From positions 1 to 64,000 of the forward strand of contig JAXGGA010003073.1 of assembly GCA_038373865.1 (NCBI GenBank): a DNA stretch of 64,000 nt. The letters run 5' to 3'. The position numbers were made by a program, and so were the translations under genes. Under the pieces are notes generated by a model. It worked only from the letters and a program-made list of their open reading frames with translations, was not told the DNA's origin and ran no database searches. This DNA is from Uloborus plumipes (Eukaryota > Arthropoda > Arachnida > Araneae > Uloboridae). Shown here one piece after another: positions 45,501 to 54,600 of this stretch; the stretch's first letter is position 1; each line of letters opens with the position of its first letter.

Positions 45501-46010
45501 CGTGGCCAGTTTGATGGATGGACGAGAAGTTCCAGCTGCAGCTACACAGTCACTTGAGTTGTTGGAGGATGCTGATAACTTTGATTCAATTTCTTTAATT
45601 TTCTTTTCCATATGGTTTTCTACTGTGGTGATTCGGTTCTCAACGCTGTCAACTTTTTCTTCTAGAACCTCCACTTTATTTTCTATGTTGGTAAATTTAG
45701 TTTCCACCAAACTTTTCATTGACGTTAGATCGCTCTTAATTTCTTCTTGACTTGAAGTTATGCTCGCGGTTAAATCACTCTTTAATTGTTCTTGATTTGT
45801 TGCCAGATCATTTTTTAATTGTTCTTGATTCGCAGCCATGTCATTTTTTAATTGTTCTTGATTAGTTGCCAGACCAATTTTTAATTGTTCTTGATTCGCA
45901 GCCATGTCATTTTTTAATTGTTCTTGATTCGCAGTCATGTCACTTTTAACAGCGTTGATCGCATCAAGGAGTTTTTGCAGTTGTTCCTCCATTGCTCGAG
46001 TAATCACCAT
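42564..46010 (-). CDS. Gypsy Gag-PR-RT-RNase H polyprotein
   Basis: A 1148-residue frame. The N-terminus contains five tandem 11-residue repeats of the type MAANQEQLKND (about residues 25-79), then a coiled coil to about 145. A Gag capsid-like region runs from about 165 to 330. One CX2CX4HX4C zinc knuckle lies at 378-391. Retropepsin has VDTGA (D432). Reverse transcriptase has YLDD at 848-851. RNase H acidic residues are D995/D997, E1038, D1063 and D1106. Gag and Pol share a frame with no shift between them. The stop (42564-42566) overlaps the ATG of the integrase frame. The first Met (46010) is 76 nt from the primer-binding site. Confidence 0.95.
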   Translation of the reverse strand: MVITRAMEEQLQKLLDAINAVKSDMTANQEQLKNDMAANQEQLKIGLATNQEQLKNDMAANQEQLKNDLATNQEQLKSDLTASITSSQEEIKSDLTSMKSLVETKFTNIENKVEVLEEKVDSVENRITTVENHMEKKIKEIESKLSASSNNSSDCVAAAGTSRPSIKLATFDGKTSWNIYKKQFLIVAEANSWDSSTKACHLAASLRGDAADILQTFPEDKHRDFEALSSALELRFGEVCQKEISQLQLKSRLQRAGETLQVFAADVERLSHLAFSNCPSDVRDNLALNYFIDGVRSPEIQTALRMADIKDLKSGLVYAMKFEAAQQASRKDRHSIRSVEVSAPDSNSTRLSEIERQVKEILKKITARKDQSRQPLKCWKCGGEGHVRKNCEARQEKKKSPKVFQISPRSGGCNGLFIYAYVNGFPCEMIVDTGANVTIIKTDVARQFGLKILWTPPCVTLQTVTGDKIEIEGKVNLEIMFGSATYHHTAFVADITDPFILGLDFLRKFDFSIDCRNNELHSMREDIVIFNTENNLKSAHQIIAQTDSLIPSRSEVLIPGSIKENNSFKFGLIEYPNQNNSPKGVLVASTLVDLSKNAVPVRVANVSERPRNIKKGEVLATCTPVNCIIRRIDSSETVSSESLTSKLIGSAPLSKDQRYAAEKLVDDFKQVFSSTPEDVGRTSLAQHRIDTGDHPPIKQHPRRLPFAKKEEVEILVKEMQENDVIEPSSSPWASPIVLVRKKDGSTRFCVDYRRLNDITKKDSYPLPRIDDTLDTLSGHKWFSTLDLKSGYWQVEIHPDDREKTAFTTGQGLWQFKVMPFGLCNAPATFERLMESVLRGLSYESCLVYLDDIIIIGRSFEEHLVNLRRVLQKLKEANLKLSPSKCNLFRREVNYLGHIISSEGVRTDPDKVSAVKNWSRPENVHQLRSFLGLCTYYRKFVKGFSNIARPLHKLTESKQKFEWSKECEDAFLQLKEALTSTPILSYPQPEKSFILDTDASHESVGAVLSQEIDGNEHVIAYWSKCLSKSERNYCVTRKELLAIVKAVEHFHHYLYGRKFLLRTDHASLTWLLNFKNPEGQVARWIQRLQEYDIEIKHRKGLSHGNADALSRRPCSENCHYCSRIEKQYGTTIPTACQVTATSSSSDPDP
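45771..45944 (-). repeat. 33-bp tandem repeats in gag
   Basis: Five 33-bp units encode an 11-residue repeat of the NQEQLK type. On the plus strand the words ATTGTTCTTGATT and TCATTTTTTA recur every 33 bp. The 11-residue period is compatible with a right-handed or stuttered coiled coil. Copy number probably varies between family members. Confidence 0.9.
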
Positions 46011-46085
46011 AAAATTCAGAAGTCAAAAAGTCCTTAGGAAGAAAAGTCCAAGTTCACAGATAATTCCAAGAAAGTCCTTGAAGAT

Positions 46086-46103
46086 GCCCCACGTTGGGCG
46101 CCA
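46086..46103 (-). promoter_or_regulatory. Gypsy primer-binding site, tRNA-Lys
   Basis: GCCCCACGTTGGGCGCCA on the plus strand equals the last 18 nt (with CCA) of tRNA-Lys(CTT) of Drosophila as I recall it. It lies 4 nt from the 5' LTR edge. Confidence 0.85.
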
Positions 46104-46107
46104 AAAT

Positions 46108-46723
46108 TGTAACGAGTCCGTAGCACCTTCAACTTTCTTCAAATGAGCATTCCAATCTTGAGGAAGTAACTATAAATTTATTTACAAGTATTTACACTAT
46201 TTACAATAAGAGCAGAAAACAATTGCTAAACATCAGCAATTAGGCAACAAACAGTACACTGTACTCTCAACAGTAACTCAGCACCACGTATCTAACGTGA
46301 ACAGTAATTAAGCAATTACAAAAGCAAAACAACCGTCCGCCCAAGCGAACGAAAACGAGCATCTCAGAAAACCCATCTGAGAAAAACTGACTGACTTGTG
46401 TTCAAGGCCAGCTATTTATACACGGAAAGAATTCCCGACAACTTTCTAGTAATATCTGGAATATTCCAAATCATTCATAACTTTAAACAATTCATTCAAG
46501 AAAACGTTAGAAATAAAAAGAAAAACACCACTCCGAGCGAAAATTTCTTCACGCTTATTAAAGTTAGGGCAAGTGTAAAAACTACAAAGTGTTACGGGGC
46601 CGGTATACTAGTGATAAAGGTGATATCTTCAGATACTTTTGCAACATGACGTCAGATAAAACCAAAACTAATGAAAATGATGCAAGGCAGGAAAAACAAC
46701 AACTATTTACAAGATTTGTAACA
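46108..46723 (-). repeat. Gypsy 5' LTR
   Basis: 616 bp and the same length as the 3' LTR. The differences I see are G versus A near its start and T versus C near position 395. It holds the same TATA box, initiator, CRE and polyadenylation signals. Confidence 0.97.
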
Positions 46724-46727
46724 ATAT

Positions 46728-47164
46728 AAATGACTCGATTGAAAATAATCGCCAATGAAAAGTGGATCATAAAATTCAAGAAATATAGAAATCAAGATTC
46801 ATAGCACTCAACTTCAGGGTTGGCTTGAACCTCCAATCTATCTATGACAGCCGAACGTGATAGCTAGCCATGAATTGTTGCACAATGCTATACAAACAAA
46901 GCTCTGCGCATGCGTCGATGGGATGCTTTTTATGCGTTTTTTTTTTTCCAGTTCACTCAAAAGAAACGTTGCTTACAAAACAAAGAAATTTGTACATCTC
47001 TTTTTAATGTACAAGCAACTGGTAATAAAATTTTAAAACTCAACAGACGCTGGCTGCGCCCTTGTGTGATAAAAATATTCGATAAACGATGTAAATAACC
47101 TTTTCGTCATGAAATGCTTCATTGTAAATATTTTTTTCGAACTACAAACAAAACTGAAAGAATT
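46728..47164. other. Non-genic stretch
   Basis: Nothing recognised in this interval. Confidence 0.4.
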
Positions 47165-47456
47165 TAAAATACTGTCCGCCCTTGAAAACCTCGCCTAGCA
47201 CTCGGGAACCATTCCACTTAAAAAAAGGGGTGATGGGTTGTGAGTGGGAACTTTCCGAAGTTTTCAATTTAAAACTTGCATTTTTTGCTATCCTTTTGAT
47301 ACATTCAACTAAACTACTATGTATTTGAAATTAGCATCGTTCTATAATACGTTGTTTGATACGGCTCAAAATGCTTCTTAGTATTTTTCCCCTTATTGTT
47401 ATCTTACCTATCACCCTTATTTTGGTAAGATCAGAGAACCTAAGAAAATCAGACAG
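47165..47456 (+). repeat. Uninterrupted copy of the repeat at 25.83/30.33 kb
   Basis: It aligns in order to 25826-25953, 27573-27614 and 30180-30330, with divergence and small indels. It lacks the two large insertions and serves as their empty site. Its own class is unknown. Confidence 0.8.
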
Positions 47457-48275
47457 TAGACATCATGACACACTATTCGAAAATTTAAAACCTCAACTTT
47501 GCAAACATTTTCATTTTTCAAACTGAATAAAAATTGAAGAAAGAAAACAGAAAATATCTCCTCTATCTTATTCGCAATTGAAATTGTATAGCTACTGCAT
47601 CCGAAATCCTTCATAAAGACATCCCTCAGAAACATTGCTGATAAATTTCGTTTATCATTCCCCCAGCTGTCTATTTATGACTTGAACGGAAAGGAAACTT
47701 ACACAATCTTTCCCTGTCGTTATTGTAAACACGAACCGCGAATGCGCTATCGAAAAATCGCAGCAACCTGATTCCTTCCTGGATCGTTTCTTCCCCTGAA
47801 ACCAGTCCGTCTGGTTGTGAAATGCTCTGTTTCACTTGTACACAGTGGGTTAGAATTGCAATTGCAAATCAACCTTTTATTTATGGACGGAATCGGTATG
47901 ATTTCGCCGGTGGAAGAAAAAAAAAAGTTTAGTTTCAAACAAAAATCAACTTGTATTTCCATTGTGATCCTCGCAGAAATGTTTTTCCCGTTGGGTGGTA
48001 GGATCGGAGATATTTTTAACGCCTCTACGAGTTTATTACACGAATGGAAAATCGAAAATACGCCTCAAAAATCAAGTCAAATTCATTTTCGCGCTTTGTC
48101 ATAAAAATTTGCCATCGTGGTGGAAAATGCGGGAAATAAGTTGTGTAATAAACGGTTAATTTCAGAACTATACAGTTTGGGAAAATAAGGAATTGGTCAC
48201 TTTTTTGAAACTCAATAAAATTCAATTATAATGTTTTCTTTTTTTTATATTATTAATGTAGTTTAGGAAAAAAAA
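47457..48275. other. Non-genic stretch
   Basis: No gene supported. Open frames on both strands at 47.75-48.10 kb have no domain I can recognise. Confidence 0.35.
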
Positions 48276-48299
48276 AATATCAAGACTTGCAATTCACCA

Positions 48300-48382
48300 C
48301 CAACTCGTTTATTCCATCCATGGACTGCAGTTTCGTGCTTATTATGCCCTCATCAGCATGGAATAGGAATTAAACGAGCTGG
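48300..48382 (-). ncRNA. Type I hammerhead ribozyme
   Basis: On the minus strand the invariant core is present. CUGAUGAG (48349-48356) is followed by a short stem II around an AUAAUAA loop with the conserved G-C closing pair, then CGAAAC (GAAA complement at 48331-48334). Next comes a minimal palindromic stem III (CUGCAG) and the GUC cleavage triplet (48323-48325). Stem I pairs 48357-48382 with 48300-48322 as about 21 bp in four blocks, with an internal loop close to the core, as in natural hammerheads that use tertiary contacts. Cleavage is predicted between 48323 and 48322. The very short stem III is typical of retroelement hammerheads, which may act as dimers. Confidence 0.88.
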
Positions 48383-48511
48383 AAGCAAAAATCCTCTTAT
48401 AGAGCAAGGAGAGCCAACAAAAACTGGTAGCTAATGTGAAATTAGAACACATGCGAGCGACCGCACTTGGTACGGTACAACTCGAAAATTTTGAGGCAAA
48501 GCTCGGGTATA

Positions 48512-48565
48512 AAGCAGTAAGTAGTAACCGCCCCTTAGCGGCTTAGGGGCGGTTACTTACTGCTT
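48512..48565. repeat. GC-rich hairpin
   Basis: AAGCAGTAAGTA-GTAACCGCCCC pairs with GGGGCGGTTACTTACTGCTT across a short loop (TTAGCGGCTTA). One arm carries a 3-nt GTA duplication. It forms one end of the hammerhead-bearing retroposon. Confidence 0.9.
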
Positions 48566-48577
48566 AATATCAAGACT

Positions 48578-49859
48578 GTTTGAAAGTGTCCAAAAACAGA
48601 AGACCAAAAGTTAGTTAAATTCTTTATTGCAACGCGCGATACAGATCTCGATATATTCGATAGGAATGTCCAAATCGTTCAACAGAAAATTTATTTCAGT
48701 CGCAATTTTTCAATAAATAAGAGCAAAATGTTTATCTATAATGTGTCCTCATAATCACAAAGAAGTTGTTTGTCTATCATGGTGCAAAACTCACAGTAGA
48801 AATTTCTGGCCTAACTGATCAAAAAGAGGTTTTATTTTTATTGTTCTGATGGAGAAAATGAGGCGGAAGCATGCATTGTTTATTTCAACCTGTGAAGTTA
48901 AATAAAGCAGATTGAATACTCTAAAGGCTTTTTTTAAATGTATTTTAAAAATTATTATTGTTTTTTCATCTCTTGAAACATAAAATTTATAGAGAAAACT
49001 GATCTTTTTTTTTCCAGAAGGAGGGAGAGGGAGGCGAGGTGGAAGTAAAGAGAGAAAAAATGACGCCAGAGCGACCCTCCCCCCTATACACGCACACACA
49101 CACATTAAATCTGTCTTTTAAAACTAAACGTTCTTGTACGATTATTTTAGATTCCAAATAATCGACCGCTGTGCGTAGTTAAAAGTCTCTTGAAAAGGAT
49201 AAAATTTAAACTTTCTGAAATAAATTTGCTCATAAACTCGTCCTTTTACAGTACAATGCAGATTTAAAAATCATGTTTTATCCTAACCTGAAACGCTTTT
49301 ATCACGAACGAACAGAACGTTAAAAAAAGGAGAGATGTATTTTTGGATAATTAATTTTGCAGATAATATTTTTGAGCAAATGTTGTGAGAGCGGAGAAGC
49401 GATGCAATATTTGTTCTTTCCAAGAATAGTTGTCGCAGACGGATTTTTTCAGCCGGCAATCCTTCAAATGTAAGAGGCTACTTTGTAACAATCAACTAGT
49501 AATTTGTTCTGAAAAGCCGTCAACATATTTATTTATTTTTTAATTCTCGAGTGATAAATGAATCATTGTCTGAGCTAAGAGACGCATTTAATGAGAGAAT
49601 TTTTACTGTAGCGGTAATTAAATATCACTTCATTCTTTTGAAAATGAAGGATGAGGTGCGGTAGTGTTACCTTTTTTATAAAGAAGCTTGTTGTATTTTT
49701 TCATACGCGGAACAATCCATTAACATTAAAAGTTCCACCGGAGAAGGAGGGGGTGGTGGAGGTCTTGATGTCGCAAAATCAATGATAGCTTCCCTTATTG
49801 ATAAGTGAGAGGTTGATAAGTTAATTTTCCGAGACTCATGGCATTGCAGTCTAAAAAGA
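48578..49859. other. Non-genic stretch
   Basis: No gene supported. A purine-rich segment lies at 49010-49060 and a CA repeat near 49090. Confidence 0.4.
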
Positions 49860-50165
49860 GAGATAGCGAGGGGGTCCGGATCAACTGCTCTTTTGTCCCT
49901 GAAGTTACATTGAGGTTTAAATTTGCGTACAGAGATAAGCCTTGAAAATTGACAAAATTTGAATAATTAATATCGCCTGTTACTTAACTTTCTGTCTTTT
50001 TGATTGGCGAATTGATTTAAACTTTAACATGACTTTAAGTGTAATTTAAAAGGTTGTGGATCACATTTGAATCAAAGTTTATAATAATTTTACTTCAAAG
50101 GGTTGGAGTGAATTTAAATTTATTCAGTTGACTTCCATTTAATGCACGGGCATCGCCGTGCGGGT
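49860..50165 (-). repeat. Second copy of the 3108-3690 repeat (5' half)
   Basis: The reverse complement shares CAGTACC, GTAACAGG, TTTTCAAGGCTTA-type and AACTTCAGGGACAAAAGAG blocks with 3108-3300. At its edge it carries the GC-rich CCGCACGGCGATGCCCGTGC segment that the other copy has lost. Confidence 0.55.
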
Positions 50166-50327
50166 ACTGATAGTAATAAGTAAAACTAGCTATTTTGCTT
50201 TTTATTACTGTAAACTAGCAATTGTTCTACTGTGAAATTAGCAGTTTTAGTTTATTACTGAAAAATTACTATTAAATTAATAGTATTATACTGCAAAAAC
50301 AACACTTATTTTTTAGTGTAGCTGACC
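50166..50327 (-). repeat. AT-rich repeat (family with 7984-8117)
   Basis: The reverse complement shares TTTTTGCAGTATAATACT, CAGTAATAAACT and CTAGTTTTAC blocks with 7984-8117. Confidence 0.45.
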
Positions 50328-50605
50328 CGTAAGAAGCATTCGCACTTGACAGAAGGAACGCAAAAACCCGTTTTTGAACGTAATTTTGTTTAAAAAAAAA
50401 AGCGAAATTGTGAGTTGCTTGATTATTTTCGCTGATAGCTATGAAAAAAATCTTTAAAATATCTCGCTTTTTAAGCTAGACGAAGTATTACTAAAATTAT
50501 GATGTACCCACAAAAAGACACACACACTTTTGAGGAATAATATGTATGACAATGGAAAGTTGGATTAGAATTCTGCTAAAGGCAAAACCTATTAAAACAT
50601 TTCTC

Positions 50606-50672
50606 AACCTAGATTTGAACCCTTCCTAATACAAGCACCACACAACTACCTACCAAGTGATTGGGTCTCAAT
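50606..50672 (-). repeat. Weak tRNA-like segment
   Basis: The minus strand has a box B-like GGGTTCAAATCTAGG about 40 nt after a weak box A-like CTTGGTAGGTAGTTGTG. The arms pair poorly. It may be a SINE remnant. Confidence 0.25.
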
Positions 50673-50913
50673 TTTCGGGAGCTATTTATTAAAGTTACAT
50701 GTCATTAAAAATAGAAGAAAAAAAAAAGGAAACACATTTTTTTTTTTTTTTTTTTTTGAGGAGGGAAAAAAAACAATTTTTAGATAGCGGGTCTATTTTT
50801 CGTCAGTGAGTTGTTCGATAAGGTTTAAAATGAGATGCAAATCATAGAATTTTTCAATAAATAAGGAAGATCTGGCGTAGTAACAGAAACAAGCGAGAAA
50901 TAATACTATAAGA

Positions 50914-51932
50914 CTAGCTGCCAGGGCAGCTAGATTAGCTTCCTGCGGCATGTTGATGCATAACGTCCCCCCTCTCTAACTTTTACCTCATTCTGAAGTT
51001 TTATTTGATATAATTTAATGTTCATTCGATTTCAAGACGTACCACGAACGTGGCCCGGCGTTGCACGGGCACTTCGTGCCCTGAAAGTAGTGAGGAAAAT
51101 GTCAAACTACTCCCCGCCAAGGCGGCTCGCTAACAGGCGCTTCACGCCTTTACTTTTTTCCTGTATAAAAAAAATCATTCGAATTATTGAGATGCTTCGC
51201 GCCTTCAAGATGGTGAGGAAAGTTTCAGTAAGTTCAGCTCGCTCAAAGGAGAAAAAGCAGACATTGATACTCAGTTTTTAATATAAGTAGATGGCTCTTC
51301 AACAAATGAATGTTTCAAAATATTACAAGTAGCTAGCGATAAAAATACTATGGGCCGAATTCAAGTGAAACACCATTGCAATCGCTTCGAGGCGATCGCA
51401 TATTGCAATCGTTATTGGAAGTCGAATTCAAGTGAATTCGTTTCACTTGAATCCACAAATTTGGGAATTTGCGATTGCATTGGTGAGTTGCGATCGTCCG
51501 TGTTTCACTTGAATTCCTGCCTAAGTAAGTCGCCCGCTTATGAGTTTCGTGTTTGATTTAGTTAAGCCTTCATTCAAAATTCTCATTTTCATTTTTATTA
51601 CTGTTTCATGGCATGGCAACCACGTTTTGCAATGCAAGAATTGATTTCATATTTGATCATTTATTAGGCTTAATCGCTTTAAACTTGACTACTTATTAAT
51701 TGATATCTTCGCTAATTAAAATCGTATAATTATATAGATTGAAACTAATGAAGCTTGAAAAATTACCTATCTATCGGTACCTGGTTCGACTTTCAGTTCA
51801 TTGGCGTTCAGGAGAAAGAAGCGTGACATAGAAAGATAGAAAGAAAGATAGTTAGAAAGAAAGATAGTTAGAAAGAAAGATAGTTAGAAAGAAAGATAGT
51901 TAGAAAGATACTCAGTTTTTAATATAAGTAGA
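50914..51932 (-). mobile_element. Non-autonomous Helitron, copy 1
   Basis: In element orientation it starts with TCTACTTATATT and ends with the hairpin GCTGCCCTGGCAGC followed by CTAG. The host bases are A before and T after, exactly the Helitron rule (5' TC, 3' hairpin plus CTRR, A/T target). No Rep/helicase is encoded. Length is 1019 bp including a 171-bp mariner-type MITE. A second copy of the 5' terminus lies inside, at about 51267-51291, also preceded by A. A GAAAGAAAGATAGTTA microsatellite (about 51835-51905) lies near the 5' end. Confidence 0.85.
51351..51521. mobile_element. TA-flanked MITE in Helitron copy 1, 171 bp
   Basis: GAATTCAAGTGAAACAC occurs as a perfect 17-bp inverted pair a few bases from each end. 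TA flanks the insert (51349-51350, 51522-51523). Helitron copy 2 has the uninterrupted site near 58344-58349, differing by a single base. This fits a Tc1/mariner-type element. Inner GAATTC/CACTTGAAT palindromes suggest strong folding. Confidence 0.85.
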
Positions 51933-53866
51933 TTCCTTAGAACGGCTTTTCCATGCAAAATTTACATCACACGCCACTGCATTTCCAGGTAACCATAGTA
52001 ACATTTGACCTCATTATATACGTTTCCACACTAATCAGATTAAAAACAAGCAAATAAATAGATTTCCTAAAATATATGAAACTTTTTTTTTTCCTCCAGT
52101 GTCTAAAAGTATTTTGTATGTTTTAAATGTGTTGGTAAAAGATCAATACGTTATCAGTTCCTTTTTTTTTGTTTGTAGATGCAACAGTAATCAAGAAAAA
52201 TTTGTATATCATCAAAACCTGTTACATTATTTTAAATCGAAAAAATAAAAGTGTTTTAGAAAATTGCTTTTATCCCAAAAGTTCTCTTTTTTTTTCTGTT
52301 TGGATAAATTTTTATTTTATTTTTCCGCTCGGACTATCACCGAAAGTTATCGCCGAACGCTGGAGTTGCAAAATCCTTTCACCATATGAAGTGGGAACAG
52401 GCATTTTCGAGCCGTTTCCATGACAACAGAGTCGCCATTTTTCTTCCTGTGCTGCCGTTCACCCGCTGAGAAAAAGCTAGTTTATTATTTTCCCTCCCGT
52501 TTCCATTTTCTTATCCTTCTTTTTTGATATAAAAGATCGCTCTTTTCAGTTATGCTTCTGCGCATAAGAGATTCTTTTTCAAGTTACTTTTATCATGAGG
52601 CGATGAAATTTGAAAAACTGTATCGCCGTCACGGTTGCTTATCAACGACAAAATAAACAGCGGTGTCTTCTTTAACACACAGCTTGCAGTCATACTAAAT
52701 GTTTTATGAGTTTTCGACTCGCGAGATTAAATGGGCTGCGGCTTACGAACGCAATTAGCGAGTTCTGCTGATGATCGATGGCACCGTTGTGTGAGCAATT
52801 ACCGAAAAACGTGTGCTTTGATAATCAAATCTAAGAAATCCATTTGTTAAAAGAAATTTACTCTATACTGGCGGCCCAGCTTAAATGAATACTGTCGGTT
52901 CCAAGAAATATTATATACAGAAATATTATAGAAACAGAATAATATTACAGAAATATTATATATAAACTTCTTCGTTAATTTTTGATTGAAATCATGAACT
53001 CCAAAATGAAAACAAAACAGTGATCACATTCAAATGCGCTATTATTTGCATGACAATATACCTGACCTGAATTTGAAGTATTTTAGCAATGTTTCATTTA
53101 AAATAATATTTCTGTTTGAAAGAAATTGATTTTGCACCGTTCTATTTTTCCCTTCTTATATCCCGAGGAAAGTAAAAATATTTTCATTCAACTTTCTATA
53201 ACTTTTAATTAAAACAATGTAAAGTTAAAATCTGTCTTTGGAACAAATCCCTTTCTAGTTTTAGTATTCGCAGTTCTAGAGCTTAGATACGCCACCTTGC
53301 TGTGAGTTAAGGAATTAGCTAAAGAGGTAAAGCAGTACAATTTTGCGCTGACAAGGTGGATATGTCTCATTGGACAGGTGTGAGTGGCGTTTCTTTGCCT
53401 TTCCTATTTCAGCAGCTATTGGCAATAGACTGCCACACCTTCAGCAGTTTATTTTAATCGAGAATAAACATCTCAAAAAAATGTTTAGTTTTTAATTAAT
53501 AATCAAGCACAATATTTGCATAAGAAAATTTAAATCGTACGTTTAAGCTGAAAAAATAGTTCTGCATTTATTTTAAAACAACCTGGAAGAACTAGGTAGA
53601 AGAAAAGCAAAGTTTAAACGCGGTGCTTTAGAAAACGCAGGTGCAGAGAAAACACATGTCTGTGACGCAACTACACCTGTCATTTTGGCTCTACGGTTTT
53701 TATTTTCGAAATACGATGCAAATTTATGAATGATTTCAAAAGTTAACCTGTGTTGAAACGAATTTATTATTAGTTTTTAAAAAATGGGGGGGGGGGGGGG
53801 AAGTATCAATAATAGGAAGTCGACAGATGTGCATGTAATACATGAAGAGGGTAAGAGTGCGCGGGT
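51933..53866. other. Non-genic stretch
   Basis: No gene supported. A GC-richer patch at 52320-52800 contains GTTTCCATGACAAC, which resembles an RFX X-box. A G run lies at 53786-53800. Confidence 0.35.
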
Positions 53867-53874
53867 GCTATGTG

Positions 53875-54592
53875 CAGTGGCGTAGCTAGGGGTTGGCAGG
53901 AGTGGCTCTTGCCACGGACGCAGCAACCTGTGAAGGGGGGCGGGGGACGGCATTTCGACCTATAAAAAAAAGCTAAGACAAAAAATTGTTTTGATTATAT
54001 TCGTAGGAAACAGGGGCGGATACAAGGGAGAGGCGATGGGGCGATCGCCCCTCCCTTGAGAGACTCTTCTCCAGCAGTTTTTCGACTTTGAAGTTCAAAA
54101 GAGGCAATTTTAGATGATCTTTGATCACACTATGAGATGTGGTTGGGATTTGGGGCTCTGATCTGGAATTTTTTCGAAATTGAAGATCGAAACATTTGTA
54201 ATAAACATGTGTTAACCAGGATATGTGGTAAAAAAGGGGAAGCAAGTGGAAAACAAAAACCAATCGCCCCTCCCTTGGAACATTTCTGGATCCGCCCTTG
54301 GTAGGAAAACATTAAAGAAAAATTAAAGCGTAAGAATAAGAGCTAGAGGGTAAAATTGAACATCTAATAAAAAGAAACATTAGGCATTATTAAAAACATT
54401 TAAAAAGAAAACGAATATCAGAGTTGCAGTATTGTCTTTAAATTTACCAAATAATAAAACTTTTCTGAATAAGAAATTGTTTTTGGGAGGTCACAGTGAC
54501 CTCCCATGACCCCCTATCAAGACTACCATGGGAGGGGGGAGGGGCGCAGTTTCTTAAGTTTGCCGCGCTGGAACCCTAGATATACACTACTG
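53875..54592. mobile_element. hAT-type element, 718 bp
   Basis: CAGTGGCGTAGCTAGGGGTT at the left pairs imperfectly with the right end (reverse complement CAGTAGTGTATATCTAGGGT). GCTATGTG is duplicated exactly (53867-53874, 54593-54600). A hAT MITE is nested at 54011-54300. No coding sequence. Confidence 0.88.
54011..54300. mobile_element. Nested hAT-type MITE, 290 bp
   Basis: CAGGGGCGGATAC pairs with the right end (reverse complement CAAGGGCGGATCC). GTAGGAAA is duplicated exactly (54003-54010, 54301-54308). It is the opposite-orientation relative of 22733-23030. Confidence 0.9.
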
Positions 54593-54600
54593 GCTATGTG

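Larger units (their letters stand above)
40415..46723 (-). mobile_element. Ty3/Gypsy LTR retrotransposon, very young
   Basis: The 6309-bp element is bounded by two 616-bp LTRs (TGTAACG..TTGTAACA on the plus strand) and a 4-bp duplication ATAT (40411-40414, 46724-46727). Only two differences between the LTRs are visible, near positions 12 and 395 of the repeat, so insertion was recent. The order on the minus strand is gag, protease, reverse transcriptase, RNase H, then integrase in a second frame. There is no env-like third frame. The primer-binding site matches tRNA-Lys. Confidence 0.97.
48288..48565 (-). mobile_element. Hammerhead-bearing retroposon, 278 bp
   Basis: A 12-bp direct repeat AATATCAAGACT flanks the unit (48276-48287, 48566-48577) like a target-site duplication. 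On the minus strand it opens with a 20-bp hairpin (48512-48565) and closes with a type I hammerhead ribozyme. There is no coding sequence. Hammerheads of this sort occur in Penelope-like elements and in small non-autonomous retrozymes, so this is either a truncated Penelope-like copy or a retrozyme-like element. Confidence 0.75.

Noticed and set aside
40415..46723. env-like third frame in the Gypsy element
   Set aside because: Only about 230 bp separate the integrase stop from the 3' LTR, with no frame of useful length.
51018..51281. Open frame shared with 58429-58890
   Set aside because: Both copies lie inside the non-autonomous Helitron pair. Conservation reflects shared element sequence, and one frame is interrupted by a MITE.
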